Source: Hetaerina americana
Taxonomy: Eukaryota; Arthropoda; Insecta; Odonata; Calopterygidae
Direction: 5' to 3'
NCBI GenBank assembly: GCA_022747635.1
Contig: JAKTNV010000064.1
Span: 1,541,450-1,605,449 of the forward strand
Length of the DNA: 64,000 nt
The translations under genes were made by a program, and so were the position numbers. The notes under the pieces are model-generated. The model was not told the DNA's origin and ran no database searches. It saw nothing but the letters and a program-made list of their open reading frames with translations. Positions 10,108-23,119 of the stretch are shown piece by piece. The stretch's first letter is position 1. Every line of letters begins with the position of its first letter.

Positions 10108-13100
10108 GGCGATCGTTCACTCTTTGAACGAAGCAAAGGTAGGACCACGCGGCTGCTGCCAAGAAGCCGTCCATAAATGACGTCGAGCAATTGAGAGGGC
10201 GTGTTTTGTCCACCTTGAAGAGGGGGGGCGGGGCGTGTCTCCGTGACGTCGGGTGGTCACGACCATCCAAGATGTAACACCCGCCCAGACCCTCCCACGT
10301 GCCCAGTCAACTGGTGGCGCGTCGCACCCCACGCGTTCTTGTGACGGCAGCGGGAAAGTAAGGATCAACAAGTCATGCGACATGCTGCTGCAAGAGGTCA
10401 AAGTGCCGCACTCCTCTGGGAGACGCGAATCATTAATTTTCGAATGCCTACTTGCGCCAAGGGAAGGCAAAAAGAACCTCGTCTCCCCTTTGAACTTCCG
10501 AGAGAAGAATCCATCGAAGACACGCAGGAAGATGATAACTCCGTGCCGATTTATGAAGCGCCGTCAAAACGACGTGGCAATATTTGAGGAAGAGAACACT
10601 TTCTAGTGGAAGTGTCGGGATAGGGGACTCGAGAGAAGTTAGGGGATTTCCATTCCATCAAGTATTCAATATTTCTATCAGTAATACATGTAAGCAGCAT
10701 TTAACTTTTGTGTGGAATCGAGTCCCGTCGAACAACACTCTATCGGAAAGCCTTGAAAATGTAGACGAAAAGGCAGCGAGGTTATTCACGGCGGGGGTCA
10801 ATACGATAGATGCATGGACAGAGAAGGAAGGGTTCAGGGGCGGAGGACCCGTTTGCCGGGACGTGAGGGGCGGGGAATCGTCGAGATCTTCAGGGCCTTC
10901 TCGAAGCACACTTCGATGGCCGTCAGTGTTGGCCGGGAGCGAAGGAGTTCTCCGTTGGTCAACTCACTTGTTACAGGCTACACTTGTTGGCTTTCGCACC
11001 TCCAAAAAGACTGATTTCAAAAGAATCAACACAATTTGATGCTTGAACGTTTTCGGGCGCATAATCTCCACGAATATTTGGTTTCTTCAACCGAAAACCG
11101 GAAGAGCATCAGATTCGCCAACTCCGCTTGATTTGCAGCTTCGCTTGATTTGCGTCCTCAAATCGATTCTTAGATTTCGAGGCAATTGGAGGAACTGAAA
11201 GCAGTCTTTGAAGGTTGCGAGTGAAGAATCGAGGGAAAGGCAGCTGGGAGTTTAAAATATTATAGAGGGAGAAGAGGGAGAGAGCTGATGCTTGGAGATA
11301 TCCGAGGACGGCCGAAGACGTGAGTGGAGGAAATATTGAGTGGGAAGGCAGTGGAGTGGCGAAGGCTTTGACTGACGGTAGGAAGGAAGAGGAGAGACTT
11401 GCAGGCGGCTTGGAGGTTTGAGAAAATTAAGAAAATACAATAGGACAGCGAGAGTAAAATCACGTGATTAAGAAAACTATAGTCGTTCGGTATCGTCCGA
11501 AACTCTTACGAAATGCAGTGCGAAGAGCAGCGCGAGGTGCGAAGATTAATTCGAATGGACCTTGGTATGTGAGCCCGCAAATGCCAGAGCTTTACTGTGA
11601 CTTCAGTCAATGTAAGCTAATATTTTAGCAATCCTTTTGAAAGGGAGGAATGACTACGAGAGAGAATGAGAGATTCATCAAAGACCATCGCAAGGAGCTT
11701 GCAAAAGCGTTCTTTCGAGAATGGGACGTCGAACTCGTCCGGGGCCGCCGAATGAGAGCGGTCATTTGCTCCCCAGGGTGAACTCGCGAGCCCCAGAAAG
11801 GAGAGAGAACCGCGACTGACCCACGCACCACCCTCTGCCACACGCCCGCGCCGCAAATACCGAGGCATCATCTGCTAAGTAATAGGCGGGACAACATTTT
11901 CTGGGTCCGAGAAATCTCCACAGCGTTAGCATAAATCACATTGGATATTGTGATTACGGCCTCCTCCTCAGACCAATCTGGGGATATCAATTCAGCAACT
12001 GGCTGTCAATACTTTGACCAGGAAGGATTTTACGATTTTATGAACCATGAGAATATCCTTGACTCCAGTGGCAACCATAGCATGATTCGTAGACACTCAT
12101 GAAATATTTGGTGATATGGATAAGGCAATATGATTTATTTTCGTTAACTAAAAACAGTATTCAATGAACGGCGGCCAGAATTCCTAATTTAAATTTTGAA
12201 ATTCTTTGGTCAACCGTATATAACAGGGAAAATTAGATGAATAAATGGCCATGCGAAATCTTTTAAATCATTCATTAAATGCTTGCAAGATCTTGAATTA
12301 CATGGTATTTATGCTTTATTTATAATATGTGATAAAAAAGTAAGCAATATTCGCAGAAAACTGTGTACCAATCTAAAGAATGAATTGGAAAAATAAAAAA
12401 CGAGAGAGAGAAGAATAAAAGAACCCTTTTCCCGTTTCGTATCATTTCCACTGATTTCCCTCACCCCACCCGCCCGCCCGCCCGCCGACGCGGACGGAGT
12501 GATCGGAGCGATCGATCGATCATGGCCGCAGTCGACCTCGCCATCGAAACATGGACTGGAATCGATTTGGGAGCCGGAGTTTTGCTGTGGAATCGAAGGC
12601 TCCAGTGATCGAGGCAGTGATCGATCCCGCCCTCGAAGCACCGCGATCACTTCGACTATTGCTCGAGCAGGAGGTTTGGATGAGGCGCGATTTCCTAAGA
12701 GGAAAAAAAGCAGCGACAAGACATGCACTAATGTGCAACAAACATCAGAGCATCTCACTCAATTCGATAATTTCTTCATTCCACACATTTCCTGCGACGC
12801 CCCATCAATCAAACTGTGTATCTAGGCTAATCGGGAAATCCTGAAACGGAAATTTTGGTCCACTTTATTAAGCCCTTTCAAATTTTAATTAAATATATTA
12901 AGAATAATCGAAGCGGGAAATTAGAGGGCACAATATGTTTATGCAGATCGATACTTAACGCAAATGCAGTCTCAAAATCCAAATGAAAGTAGAATCATTT
13001 CTGTGTTTTCGACAATGGCGTTGGAGGACCTATATCAACGGGCCCTGATAACAAAGAAGCACTGCGGCCGAAGCTTTTCGCACTGAGGTCAAATATTGAT

Positions 13101-15339
13101 GGTATTATAAGAAAAATAAGGAAATTTTGCATCGTGATTTTCCATAGGTATTCACGTATGATCCAATCAATCTAAAACACCCTGTTACTGCGCGACTTAT
13201 CTCATGAGAACCGTAACACCAATCATCAGACATTACCCTAACCGTAAGCTCTGTGATAAATCTTTGGCGAATAAACCTCAGTGCGTGTTTAAAATATAAT
13301 TCTTTTAAATATTTTCATAAACGGTACTTGCAGGAACCGACTGACCGGGAGGGATAAAATGCCGTTTTCTTAGCGATCCAAGCAAAATTAGAGCCCCATA
13401 GTGTCGATTTATAACCGATGATTTGTCAATTTGTTGCTATGGAATCAATAGCCAGCGCGGCTTCCAGTCAAATGTGGTGTCGCCGAAACTCTCTGCAATG
13501 GGATATTGACCCCGTTGTAGTAATGAGCACTTGCAAATGTGAGGATCGGCCGGGGACGAGGCAGTGGTCACATACACACACCTCCCCTCGGAAAACAACG
13601 ACGAATTGCGGAAAACGTCGATTCCGGCGTTCGCTCTGCCCCTTCGTCGTCGGAGTCTCCATTGAGTCCCAAAGGGGGTGGTGCTCGCATTGCCAGAGGG
13701 GAGCGAGCATCCGCCAAGCCACTCGCTGCCCCTCGCTCTTCCGTTGCTTTCGACGTCACTGCGCCGAACAAGTAGTCATATCCCGTCACGCGAGAGTCAG
13801 GATTGAGAAAGGTAGCAGGAAAAAATGTTAACATTATATTGATAAAAGAGAAATATTTTTAAACAGAAGGTATTTTTTTTAGATGCTTATTTATTTAAAT
13901 ATAAGTTCCACTGTGCCTACGCATGGAAATATATTTTCTTTTCACAATTGATGATCGCACTCAATCCTTAACGTGTTATCCGAATTTCCGATTTAGCAAA
14001 GCATTTTCTCGCATAAACAAGGATGTCTCTGCTACACTTCCAGGAATTCCTTACTTGGGAGGTCAATCCGGGGGGGTCAGTCGTGTCGGCGCTGTCGTTT
14101 CGGGGCACGGATGGGAATGGGAAGGGGGGCCCGCCACACCCCCTCTTTGCCCCCTCCCCTCTCTTCCGCACCCCATCTTGATGTCTCGTCTATTTTTCTG
14201 TCCCGTGCGCATCTCACGGCGTGAATTTCACCGTCCCTTCCGGATCTGCCTCCCGCAACCCCCCTCACCCTTTCACTTCACTTTCACTCTTCGCAGGCTT
14301 ATTAAATGATATTTTTTCCACATTTTTCACCCTAAAAATCAGTGCCGCGATGGACGGCAGCTACCGCTAATAATATATTCGCGAACATTACTGAGGTCTT
14401 AAGGTACTTTAAAGGAAAGAGCACATCATTCTAAAACGAAATATTCACCGTATCCCAAGCAAGGAAGATTAAATTGACAATTGAGGCAGGAAAAAGAAGT
14501 GAAAGAATGTGTCTGTCGACAGTGTAAGCGGGGAGTGCATTCAAAGGTAATGAAAAACTGCCTCCCATTGAGAGTCAACCGAAGTGCAGCCAAATACCAC
14601 CGCACCCCCAGGAAACTCCCCACGATGCTGGCGAAGATGTCGGTCGGTCGAGAGAGTGGCGTTGGATTGGCGAGTGGAAGGGTCGACAAAGGAGAGGCGC
14701 CATCGGCATGACTTCGTCGAAAGGGCCCTTGCGAGCTGTCCACTCGCCCCCGGGGTCATCCGCCGATGATGCTCCCCTCCCCCGCCTAGAAATGGGCCCG
14801 ACTCGCCACCCCCGCCCTCGCATCTGGTCCACATGGAAACGGGAATCAGCGGCGGGGGCGAGAGGGGGTGGGGGGACTGGGAATTCCCGGACGCAATGTC
14901 CAAAGTCCGGCAGTGGCCAAGAAGAGGGGCGAGAGGTGGGGGAGGGCGGGACGAGGCGGGTATTTCGGTGCCAATCGCCTCCACTCTGCCCCCGCCCGCC
15001 CCTCCGCCCACAACCACCCCCTCCCCCATTTCGAACCGAACCGCGCCGACCGCGCTTATTAATAGACTGCCACCCGCCCCACGAACAATATTTGTCACTA
15101 TTTATTCCCCCCTCCCCCTCGGGGCGAGGGACAACCATCGGAGGGAGTGCACGGCCCGCCGGCCTGCGATCGCACTCTCGCGAGTGGCCCGCATGCAGAG
15201 GCGCCGGCGCCACCCCCGGGATTCGCCTCCTGTCGTCATCAAGGGCCGTAAATCCGAAGACTGGTGATCGAAGCACGCTTTTATACCTTCCTAGGCCCTC
15301 GTGGCTCCAGAATTTTCGACGTGCCCCCAAAATATCTGC
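10108..15339. other. unassigned; GC-rich patches
   Basis: Mostly mixed-composition DNA with no recognisable gene. A short CCCG repeat lies at 12466-12487 and an island with strong CpG content and G/C runs at about 14690-15300. Several 70-250 codon frames in the island overlap on both strands and are compositional. I saw no mobile element here, although old ones may be beyond recognition by eye. Confidence 0.35.
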
Positions 15340-15470
15340 TCTTCATCTACTCAATACCCCGCAAGCCGCCGTAAGGGCGTGTGGCGGGGGGTGTTAGGAC
15401 ACCAACCGTAATTTAGAAAAGAAAAAAAAACCGCATGCAAAAACCACGAAATCATACAGCCACAAAAAAA
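15340..15470 (-). mobile_element. CR1-like LINE 3'-end fragment
   Basis: The plus strand reads ATCTACTCAATACCCCGCAA, then GCCGCCGTAAGGGCGTGTGG and CGGGGGGTGTTAGGACACCA, the reverse complement of the LINE 3' hairpin and tail. The loop has one change (CTTAC for CTTGC). A-rich sequence follows, as in the better copies at 33.3 and 60.2 kb. Confidence 0.8.
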
Positions 15471-16650
15471 CATGGCATACATTCATGCAAGAACACTTAC
15501 ACCCCACTCTCTTAATTCGTCCCTCCGCCTCTCTCCCCTGGATGAGATGCCTTCCCTCAGGAGCGGCCTCCAGGAAACCATTTCACCTCCATTCAGCCTC
15601 CCTCTTCCTTCTCACTCATCCCCATTCGCTTCCCTCGTCACCTTCCCTCCGTCGCATGTACACTTTCATTTATTACTCCCTTAATCCATTTCCACTTCAT
15701 CTCTCTTTCGCGGCGCCACATTTCCATCACCACCCGCTAATTTAATGTCTCTGCGTGATAGGATATGGTTCTCACAACCGTCCAGGAAAGCAAACTCCAT
15801 AAATATACTTTTTTAATCCAAGCTATAGGAATGTATGTTTCCCTGTTTCTGCTTGCCTTTGGCGATCGATTATTTTGTCCGAACGTCTTTTTCACTGGCC
15901 TCATCGCACTTACGGTCACTCCGCCAGTTATCTTGTCACTCGAATGGCAAAATTATTTCACTTATTCCAGCGTCGCTTCCCAAGTTTTATTTTCAATTAT
16001 ATTAATTATTTCGACTGCAGACAATTGACCGAGTTTTACCCTCGTTAACCCAGGAGATTAGTTCTCCATTCCCTCCTTGATACAATAGTAGTCAGGTGAG
16101 CTTTTTAAGGTATTTTTTTATCTCCGGAAAAGAAAGAGAGGTCGTCCGAAAACAGTCATGACTCTTCCTTTCTCGATGTATCGTACAGAGACCTTTACTT
16201 TACCTATTTCATTAATATATTCCTCGCTTAAGTAGTCGACAAAGATCCAGGACCTTCTCACTCAATGTCCGATCTATTTTTCCACGTTTCCCCGCCGCAT
16301 CCAACTCATCGCGTCCTTCCCTCTGGCCGAATGCTGACGCCCAGCATCTATTGGTCTCCCCACTTGATTTCAGCATACGTGGGTGGTGGCCCTTGGCTCC
16401 ACCGGTGCAAAATCTTCTTCCGGCTCCATGAATGACAGAAGGCTCTGCAGATGATTCGCATGAGACCCCTCTCCAGGCATACACCCGAAGGCAAGAAATA
16501 CTTGCTTCCCTTGCCTCCCTAAGCACCCAAATCTACATATATTGGTCTCTAACCTCTTGAGTTCTTAACGCCTTCTCTTGACCAAAGAATTGGGGAACTT
16601 GGTGGCATGAACCCCACCGCAGCATATTTGACTGTAAATTACGTTTACGT
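15471..16650. other. unassigned sequence
   Basis: Pyrimidine-rich to 15740, then AT-rich. A hydrophobic 87-codon frame at 15765-16028 has no start context or homology I can name. No gene is supported. Confidence 0.35.
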
Positions 16651-16740
16651 TTCCTCGACAGCTCAAGTGGTTAGAGCAAGTCGAAAGATCCGTGGGTCAA
16701 GTCCCTATCAAGGAAATATGTTTACACTTGTGAACTGCTC
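16651..16740 (+). mobile_element. tRNA-derived SINE head
   Basis: The segment has an A-box-like CAGCTCAAGTGGTTAGAGCA and a B-box-like TGGGTCAAGTCCC, then TATCAAGGAAATATGTTTAC. The order of motifs matches the SINE at 1965-2074, so it is a diverged member of that family. No functional tRNA fold is evident. Confidence 0.65.
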
Positions 16741-16766
16741 GATTCCGCCTTCCCCACCTCTCCTAT

Positions 16767-16801
16767 GTATATATATACATACATATATATATATATATAT
16801 G

Positions 16802-16850
<49 letters not shown>

Positions 16851-16886
16851 TTATATATATGTGTATATATATGCATATATATATAA
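16767..16886. repeat. (AT)n microsatellite
   Basis: About 120 bp of AT/TA dinucleotide repeat with scattered ACAT and GTAT variants. The predicted Tyr/Ile-rich frame across it is an artefact. Confidence 0.97.
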
Positions 16887-19740
16887 GGCATTTGCTTTGC
16901 TATATTAATTATATAATATTAAGGCTTTTGGCTTTGCAGACCATAAGCACAGTTATCCCGAGGTCAGAGAAGGAGACAGCTTGACTTGAGGTGACGCGGA
17001 TGGCGCATGGGCGTCCTCTGCATCTCTCCGTGGGCCCTTTGGATTTTGAGGGGGCGTTCGCCCGAGTGGAGGGGAGGGAAATTTAACTGAAAGTTCAGGA
17101 ATTCGGTTGACTAATCCGCAGGTATAGGTGGCGGCTTGAAAAAATCCGTGCCTGAAAGAGATTGCACTGGTAGTGGAGGGGGGATTACGTTTGGCATAAT
17201 TCTCAGTGGATCCCCTCCCCCCTCCCCTTGCATGAGAATTCGGACTGAGTGACTTGCTCGCCCCTGGAGGGAGATCGCGAGAGTGATTGAGAGGGATCGG
17301 ACCGAGTGGAAGAAGGGGGGGCGGGACCCGCCCCTCATTTGTCCTGCCGCGAAGAATGAGACGCAATGGCTGAGCACGTCGGTCGCCGCCCAGGGTGTGA
17401 GTCCTCGGCGACCCTGGGAGAGAGAGGGTTTTGAGGGGCGGTGGGGGGGCAGAGTCAGGGCCGGGCGGCGAATTGGGATGGCGAGGGAAAGGCGTGAGGG
17501 GGAAATTGGTCCGGGAGAAGTGTGCGTGCGGTGGGCTGGAGCTCGGAGGGCGATGACCAGGGAAGTCCCAGGGCCGGCCGTGCTAATAGGGGCCGGCGGG
17601 GTGCCGACGGCCACCCCTAGGGCATGGATAGGGGTCTGCGGGCAGGGGCGGCTGAGTTGGATGCAGCTGCTGCACACGGCTTCATCCTCACCCCATCCTC
17701 TCCGAACCCGGAGCCCTGAGGGATTTCGGAGAGGAACAGAGCGACCCTTGACCCTAGCCGACCCCTGCGCCCCCCCGATTTCAGTTCACGAGATATTGCC
17801 CCACTGACAGAGGGGGGGACTCAAAAACTTTGGAAGATTTTTATTAAAGTTGACTGGCACCAAAAAGAAAAGGGAAAGAAGTGACTGAGGGTGATGTTGT
17901 CCCTTCGATTCCCGTGGGCGACCCACCCTCGCGCTCCGCTCTTCGCTCGCTCCTTCGAGAGTGACGTCCAATCAATCGCTCCTCGGCTGAGAACTATCAC
18001 CTGTCGCCTTCCTTTCCAAAGTGAAAAATATATACTTGCCACAAGTGAGTTTGCGCCGACTACTACCACGGATCGATTTCAATTGGATGCCAAGGGTGGC
18101 TGCGAATATTGCCCGCACGGGTCGAGATTTCTTGAGATATATTTGCAGTGTTGGTCCAGATGTCAATGCTCTTGATATCTCTCCCGTTTCACCCGATCGG
18201 AGTGATTTTCCGTCACCCACATAATACAATGGCTGAACTGTGCGAGTAATCTGGGAAATCTTAAATAAAAAATAAATGGGAGTTGAATTGAATTACGACT
18301 TGACTCACGGTCGCTCGAATCCACAGAAGAGAACAGATTCAGATTCCGACATGTTGAAGCCTTAATCATTTCGATATTTTTCTCGGATAATTAGTCGGAC
18401 TAAGGGTACTGCTACCAGTGGTATCTGGAATCCGTGCCGCACGACCATAGATGCGGCCCGCAAAGTAATTCTGGCGAAACCCCCGAGAGGAGCGCGTTCC
18501 CCGAATCCACTCTCTCCCTCGACAGGGCTCGGCCTCAGGATTTCCTTTCTATCGCAGCCCCCCCGCAGGCGATTCTGACCCGACCCCGCAATCTCCGCGG
18601 CGTCAGGGTTCCTCAGGGTCCCCCATCACCACCGAACCTCGACTTCCCCTCACTTAACCCCTCTCTCGCATGCATGGCAGGGCAGCGGTGGGGGCGTGCG
18701 GAGTTCGTGGCTGGAAGGGTCACCGCCGACGCCTCGGACCCTCCCTCTCCCTTGGGACCGGACCGGAGGGGGGGGCGGACCGCAGGAACCGCACCTATCC
18801 TGCCCCCGCCGTCCAATCTCCGGGGGCGGGGTGAATGAGCGGCCTCCGGTCCCCACGGCGGTCCGTTCCCTCGTTACTCATTGCACGGTCCGTCGTCCCT
18901 CATTCCCCGCAATTAAAACTGCCAAAAACTTCCGACTTCGCCCTCTTCCCGTCCCCCGCCTAGATTTCCTGCCGACACGCCGCTGGGTTTCCACTGCCGA
19001 GAAGAGGGAGGGAAGATGCGATTAGGAGGGCCTTTTCGGGGAGGGTGCTCCGAAAGGAGGGAAGGGCTTTCGGTCGGAAGGGGCGGGAGTGGTGGTAGTG
19101 AGCGAGGAGGCGACGGGAGGCGCGGGGGTGGAGGGCAATCCGAACCCACACTCGGGAGGAAGGAACGACTGCCAGAGGACGCCCAGGGCGCACCAGGAAG
19201 GAGGCAAAACCGTGGCGAAGCTTAAAATGGTGAATTGCAGCACTTTGACTACCGCACAGTCGGGCTTCGAATCCTACACTTGAGTAGTAGACAATGAACT
19301 GTAGTTAGCAGTGGAAACACATTTGCGAAAATGGGGGAAATTGTAAAGAAATCAAAAGAAAGGCTGTGAAAATGTCACCCAGAGGAAGTGTTTGGTGGCA
19401 GTAACGGTAAAGAGTAGGGTGAAAATAAACCGCTGTAATAAACTGCTGTATGAAGCGCAGCCGACGAAAAACGATTCGTTCGTTCGGGGAAGAGGACAAG
19501 CAGGCAGACATACAAGCAGGCAGACATTTGAGAATAATGTGGTCGTGGAGAAGAATGAAGGTCGTAATAAGGAAGGAGGGAGGGCGTACGTGCAAGACAT
19601 GGACATCGAAGAGAGATGTGGCCATGGGGAGAAAGGGAGGGGCGGGGTGGTAAGGGAAAGGCTGAGGACTGACGGGGGAATGCCGCTTAGATGAGGCGGG
19701 GGAGAAAAAGATGAGGCATGTCGGAGATAATGAAGGAAGG
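16887..19740. other. unassigned; two GC-rich islands
   Basis: GC-rich islands lie at about 17200-17810 and 18430-19210, separated by AT-richer DNA. Both have G and C homopolymer runs and many CpGs. Open frames of 100-190 codons overlap on both strands and none shows a known domain. Confidence 0.35.
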
Positions 19741-19744
19741 CAAG

Positions 19745-19805
19745 GTATTGTAGATATTGTAGTACACCGCCTGAAAGCCACCGCTAGGGTGCGTGGCAGG
19801 GGGTA
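19745..19805 (-). mobile_element. CR1-like LINE 3'-end fragment (diverged)
   Basis: The plus strand contains GAAAGCCACCGCTAGGGTGC then GTGGCAGGGGGTAAA, the reverse complement of the LINE 3' hairpin. The inner stem is CACC/GGTG and the outer stem CCTG/CAGG, as in the older subfamily. The tail is degenerate (GTAGATATTGTAGTA). Confidence 0.65.
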
Positions 19806-19969
19806 AATACGGGCACATAGGTACATGTACACACTAGAATGATTTTAAGACTTTTGGACCATGGTCGATGAAGAATACAAGGTGTTAGAATATTTAGAGT
19901 TGCATTGGAGCTGCCAATTTTGAAATCAAATGGAGCAGCAGATAAGAGGGCACAAAATTAGACCGAATC

Positions 19970-20080
19970 AGCTGGAATAGGGACCTGGAATGTGAGGATC
20001 ACGTTGAGAATAGGGTTATTAGGAAATGAAGCTGGACATGGAAAGAGGATATTTGAGGGATTCTACGAGTGGAGAGAAGA
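19970..20080 (+). mobile_element. LINE family A endonuclease fragment
   Basis: The translation gives GTWNVRITLRIGLLGN, matching the N-terminal endonuclease motif ATWNVRTIMRIGKLGN of the minus-strand family A copy near 43.05 kb. Only about 30 codons survive before the frame is lost. Confidence 0.7.
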
Positions 20081-20128
20081 GGGGATACGATGAGTTAAGT
20101 AGGGGTTAATGGGGTAGATAGACTAAAA

Positions 20129-20157
20129 TACAGGGTGCGTTCCAAAATAATGCACAT
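20129..20157. mobile_element. solo mariner terminal repeat
   Basis: TACAGGGTGCGTTCCAAAAT is nearly identical to the outer mariner terminus at 23.92-23.95 kb (in reverse complement, TACAAGGTGCGTTCCAAAAA). Only one end is visible. It abuts a LINE reverse-transcriptase fragment, so the rest was deleted or never present. Confidence 0.6.
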
Positions 20158-20440
20158 TTCCCGTTCTTTTAGAAAGCCTTCGACCCAATTTATTACGCTC
20201 TCATTAATGCCGGCGAGCTTATGTTTATAAATCAATCTACCCTGGGGAGCCTTGTGAAATGCCTTTGGCAAATCTGAAAAAGGTCGCATCCCCTTGCCTA
20301 CCACTCTCACCCGATTTAAGTGAGGTATGCGTAAATAGTCCTAATTGAGCCTCGCGTGAATCTCCTGCTGATATTTACTTAATAAGTTAATGCAGTCGAG
20401 ATAACTCATTATCAAACGGGCCGTTTTTATTTTATTTTTA
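20158..20440 (-). mobile_element. CR1-like LINE reverse-transcriptase fragment
   Basis: Minus-strand translation shows AQLGLFTHTSLKSGESGRQG and GRLIYKHKLAGIN..VINWVEGFLKERE, matching the intact CR1-like ORF2 at 63.19-63.37 kb (GLFTHDLL..GERGRQVDA and GKLIHKLKVAGINKG..WVKDFLSERE). Substitutions destroy the core FDKVPHG motif. It ends abruptly at the mariner terminus. Confidence 0.8.
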
Positions 20441-20699
20441 TTTTTGAATTACGTTGCAATTAGGCGATTTTCCCAGTGGCAACGATAAAGTTTGGTCAAA
20501 GATAACTCTTACAACGAAAAATACAAACATACACGCACTAGAAAAACAGATAAGAGACAAAATATTCTTACATACAATGACACTTCTACATCACATGCAA
20601 ACAAACTTCCGCATCACATACAAAATGCCGTCCACATCATATACAAACAATATTCCATAACTACAATGAAGTTTATCACCCAGTGGCTGCTTTACATTC
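20441..20699. other. unassigned AT-rich sequence
   Basis: AT-rich sequence containing ACA-rich stretches. It may be untranslated sequence of the adjacent LINE, but I found no direct match. Confidence 0.3.
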
Positions 20700-22035
20700 A
20701 TACTTAAAACTTCTAAAATTGGATGGAAAGGGCTCAAACAAGCCTCCAGGCAGCTGGTTCCAATCAATAATAGTTCTATTTAAAAAAGAGTATTTTTCTT
20801 ATTTGTTTTTTGCGTCCTTATTTTTATTTTGAAACTATGGCCGTTTTTTCCCTTAAAGTTAGGCTTTTCTATCCCTTTCCATAAATATTCCCACGCTTCG
20901 CCCTTTTTAACAATTCTCTCGCGCCTAACCTACTCTTTTTTCTTCTATTTTTCAAGCTCTCCCATTTCAGTATATCCAACATTTCTGTGACACTATCTGT
21001 TCTTTTGCACCTTCCGAGTACATATCTTACTGCCTTTCTTTGAACTGTTTCTATCTTTTAAATATATCCCACCACATATGGATTTCATACTATGGAGGAG
21101 TATTCTAGGATAGGGATAACCAGTACCTTATATGCTTTTTCTTTTGTGGCTACGCTACTTCCTTTTAAATTTCTCATTGCCCAATGCCATACTTTAAATG
21201 TCTTCCGTGTCAAATTTTCTACTTGGACTCCCCACCCAAGATCCCTAGTTAAGTAAGTTCCTAAATATTTGCATTGGCTGCTACATGGGATTCCTTCTCC
21301 AAAGAGGGCGTAAATTTCCTTTTCTGCATTCTTTTTATTTGAAAAATGTATATGCTTACTCTTACTTATACTAATGCCCATATTATTATTTGTAACCAGT
21401 CACCAAGGAGATCGATGTGATTTTGTAGTATTACGCGGTCATTTACCTGCTCCATCCGTCTGTGTATAATGCAGTCATCAGCAAAGAGTGTTATTTGGGA
21501 ATGTTAATTGTGTGGTATATAGTTTACGTAAATTAGGAAGAGTAATGGCCCTAGAACACTGCCTTGTGGAATTCCTGCTAATACGCTCGCCTCATTTGAA
21601 AATGTATCCCCTAATTTTACTTTTTGAGTTCTGCCTCTGAGAAAATTTTTTATCCATTGTTTTACCCTCAAGTCCAATGGTAACGAATCCAACTTTAACA
21701 ATAATTTATCGTGAGGCACTCGGTCGAAACCTGCCGAAAAATCAACGATTATTGCATCCACATCCTTTTCTTCATCTATTGCGTCGCCGATATATTGGCT
21801 AAATCCGAAAAGCTGCGTTTCACACTAGTGGCCCGTTCTAAACCCATGTTGGTGTTTGAATAGCCATCTATCTCTCGTCCACCATTCCCGAATGTAGTCA
21901 GCGATTCTTTTTTCCATTATTTTGCAAACAACTGAGGTTATGCTTACCGGTCTATCGGACAGTTCTATATTCCATAATTTTGTAACTAATGGACGTGAGG
22001 GAAACGGGTGCGTCATTAACTGTTTCATCTCGTCA
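20700..22035 (-). mobile_element. CR1-like LINE ORF2 remnant, second subfamily
   Basis: On the minus strand, in order: a palm start with VSITSVVCKIMEKRIADYIR and HQHGFRTGHSCETQL (22.03-21.82 kb), VDAIIVDFSAGFDRVPHDKL, then AGIPQGSVLGPLLFLIYVN, an LFADDCIIHRRMEQVNDR catalytic block near 21.47 kb, QCKYLGTYLTRDLGWGVQVE and a C-terminal ETVQRKAVRYVLGRCKRTDS near 21.04 kb. The FADD aspartates are preserved, but stops and frameshifts break the frame several times (for example KAFD is SAGFD and a stop follows EYSSIV). The endonuclease is missing. It differs from the 33 and 60 kb CR1-like family. Confidence 0.88.
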
Positions 22036-22240
22036 TCTGCATCTACATAATAGTCCGCAAGCCACCGCAAAGGTGTGAGGCGGAGGTGTTAGGTCAACAC
22101 CCGTAAAAGAGATGACTGACACCAAAAAATTAAAATCTGGAATGCACATTAAATAGCAAAGAATGGGCAAAGAAGCAGGACCATTTTTACGCCCCATAAA
22201 AATCATCATGCAAAGAAACACCAAGCCGCTTAAAGTTTTA
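22036..22240 (-). mobile_element. CR1-like LINE 3' UTR fragment (diverged)
   Basis: The plus strand reads GCATCTACATAATAGTCCGC then AAGCCACCGCAAAGGTGTGA, the reverse complement of the 3' hairpin and tail. It abuts the LINE remnant at 20.70-22.03 kb. The hairpin has outer TCCGC/GCGGA and inner CACC/GGTG pairs. Confidence 0.7.
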
Positions 22241-23119
22241 TTCCAAATACATCACGGAGGTACTTCATTATAACTAAATATTTACAGAGTGCATTCCAAA
22301 AGTAATTCTATTATTTTTTTAAAGTAATTTATTTAAAATATTTGCACAAACACTTAAAATTCTTCAAACTAATGTCCTTGGGCCTCTACAAATTTTCTCC
22401 AGCGACTCTGCCATGACCAGTACGTGCCCTGGAAGGCGTCTTCGGGGACCTCTCGTCAAGGTCTTCGTCACGGCTGATTGGATCTCTTCTATGGACGAAA
22501 AACGGTTTCCTTTCAGGGCTACCTAAATCCTAGAGAACCAAAAGAAAGTCTGCTGGGGCGACAGGAATAAATGGGGAGGGGGTGCAGCGTTGGCACCTGG
22601 CGTTTGGCCAGAAACTCGTGGCGCGTTGTGGCAAGGTGCGTTGTCGTGATGGAGTTGCCAGGTAGCGGAGATGTCTTTTCTCGTCCTGATGATCCCATTT
22701 CGGAGTCTTTCCAGCACATCCACGCAGTAGGCAGCGTTAACTGTCTACCCTTTAGGAACAAACTCCTAATGGACCACTCCTTTACTGTCGAAAAAGAAAA
22801 TGAGCATTGTTTTTCACTTTTGATTTGCTCATTCTTGCCTTTTTGGTTTTGGGGGACTGGGCGATGTGCCACTCAGAGCTTTGGCGTCTTGTTTCTGGGT
22901 CGTTTTCGAAAACTCAGGTTTCATCGTTAGTGATGACGTTGTCCAAATAATCAGTTTCCTTTTCAATACGCTGCAAAAGTTCACTTGAAATTTCCACTAG
23001 GTTAGTGTTTCAAGAGACGGTTGGTGCGCAGAGGTTTATAATGACTGACGTCCTCCCGCTTCCACAGCTTGGAGAGCACTGAGACCAAGTTCGCGGCAAA
23101 GCTTAGCGTCCCCTTTAAG

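Noticed and set aside
8643..10270. Very long Pro/Ser- and Gly/Arg/Glu-rich frames (up to 483 codons) on both strands
   Set aside because: They run through the 16-bp minisatellite, whose unit has no stop in several registers on both strands. The repetitive protein is a product of the DNA repeat.
14575..15397. Frames of 144-251 codons in the GC-rich island, considered as host exons
   Set aside because: Overlapping open frames on both strands, no recognisable domain, and composition alone explains the lack of stops. The same reasoning was applied to the islands at 4.9, 17.2, 28.7, 30.7, 36.3, 46 and 50.6 kb.
15765..16028. Hydrophobic 87-codon frame as a small membrane protein
   Set aside because: AT-rich T-heavy sequence naturally encodes Leu/Phe/Ile. 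There is no homology or gene context.
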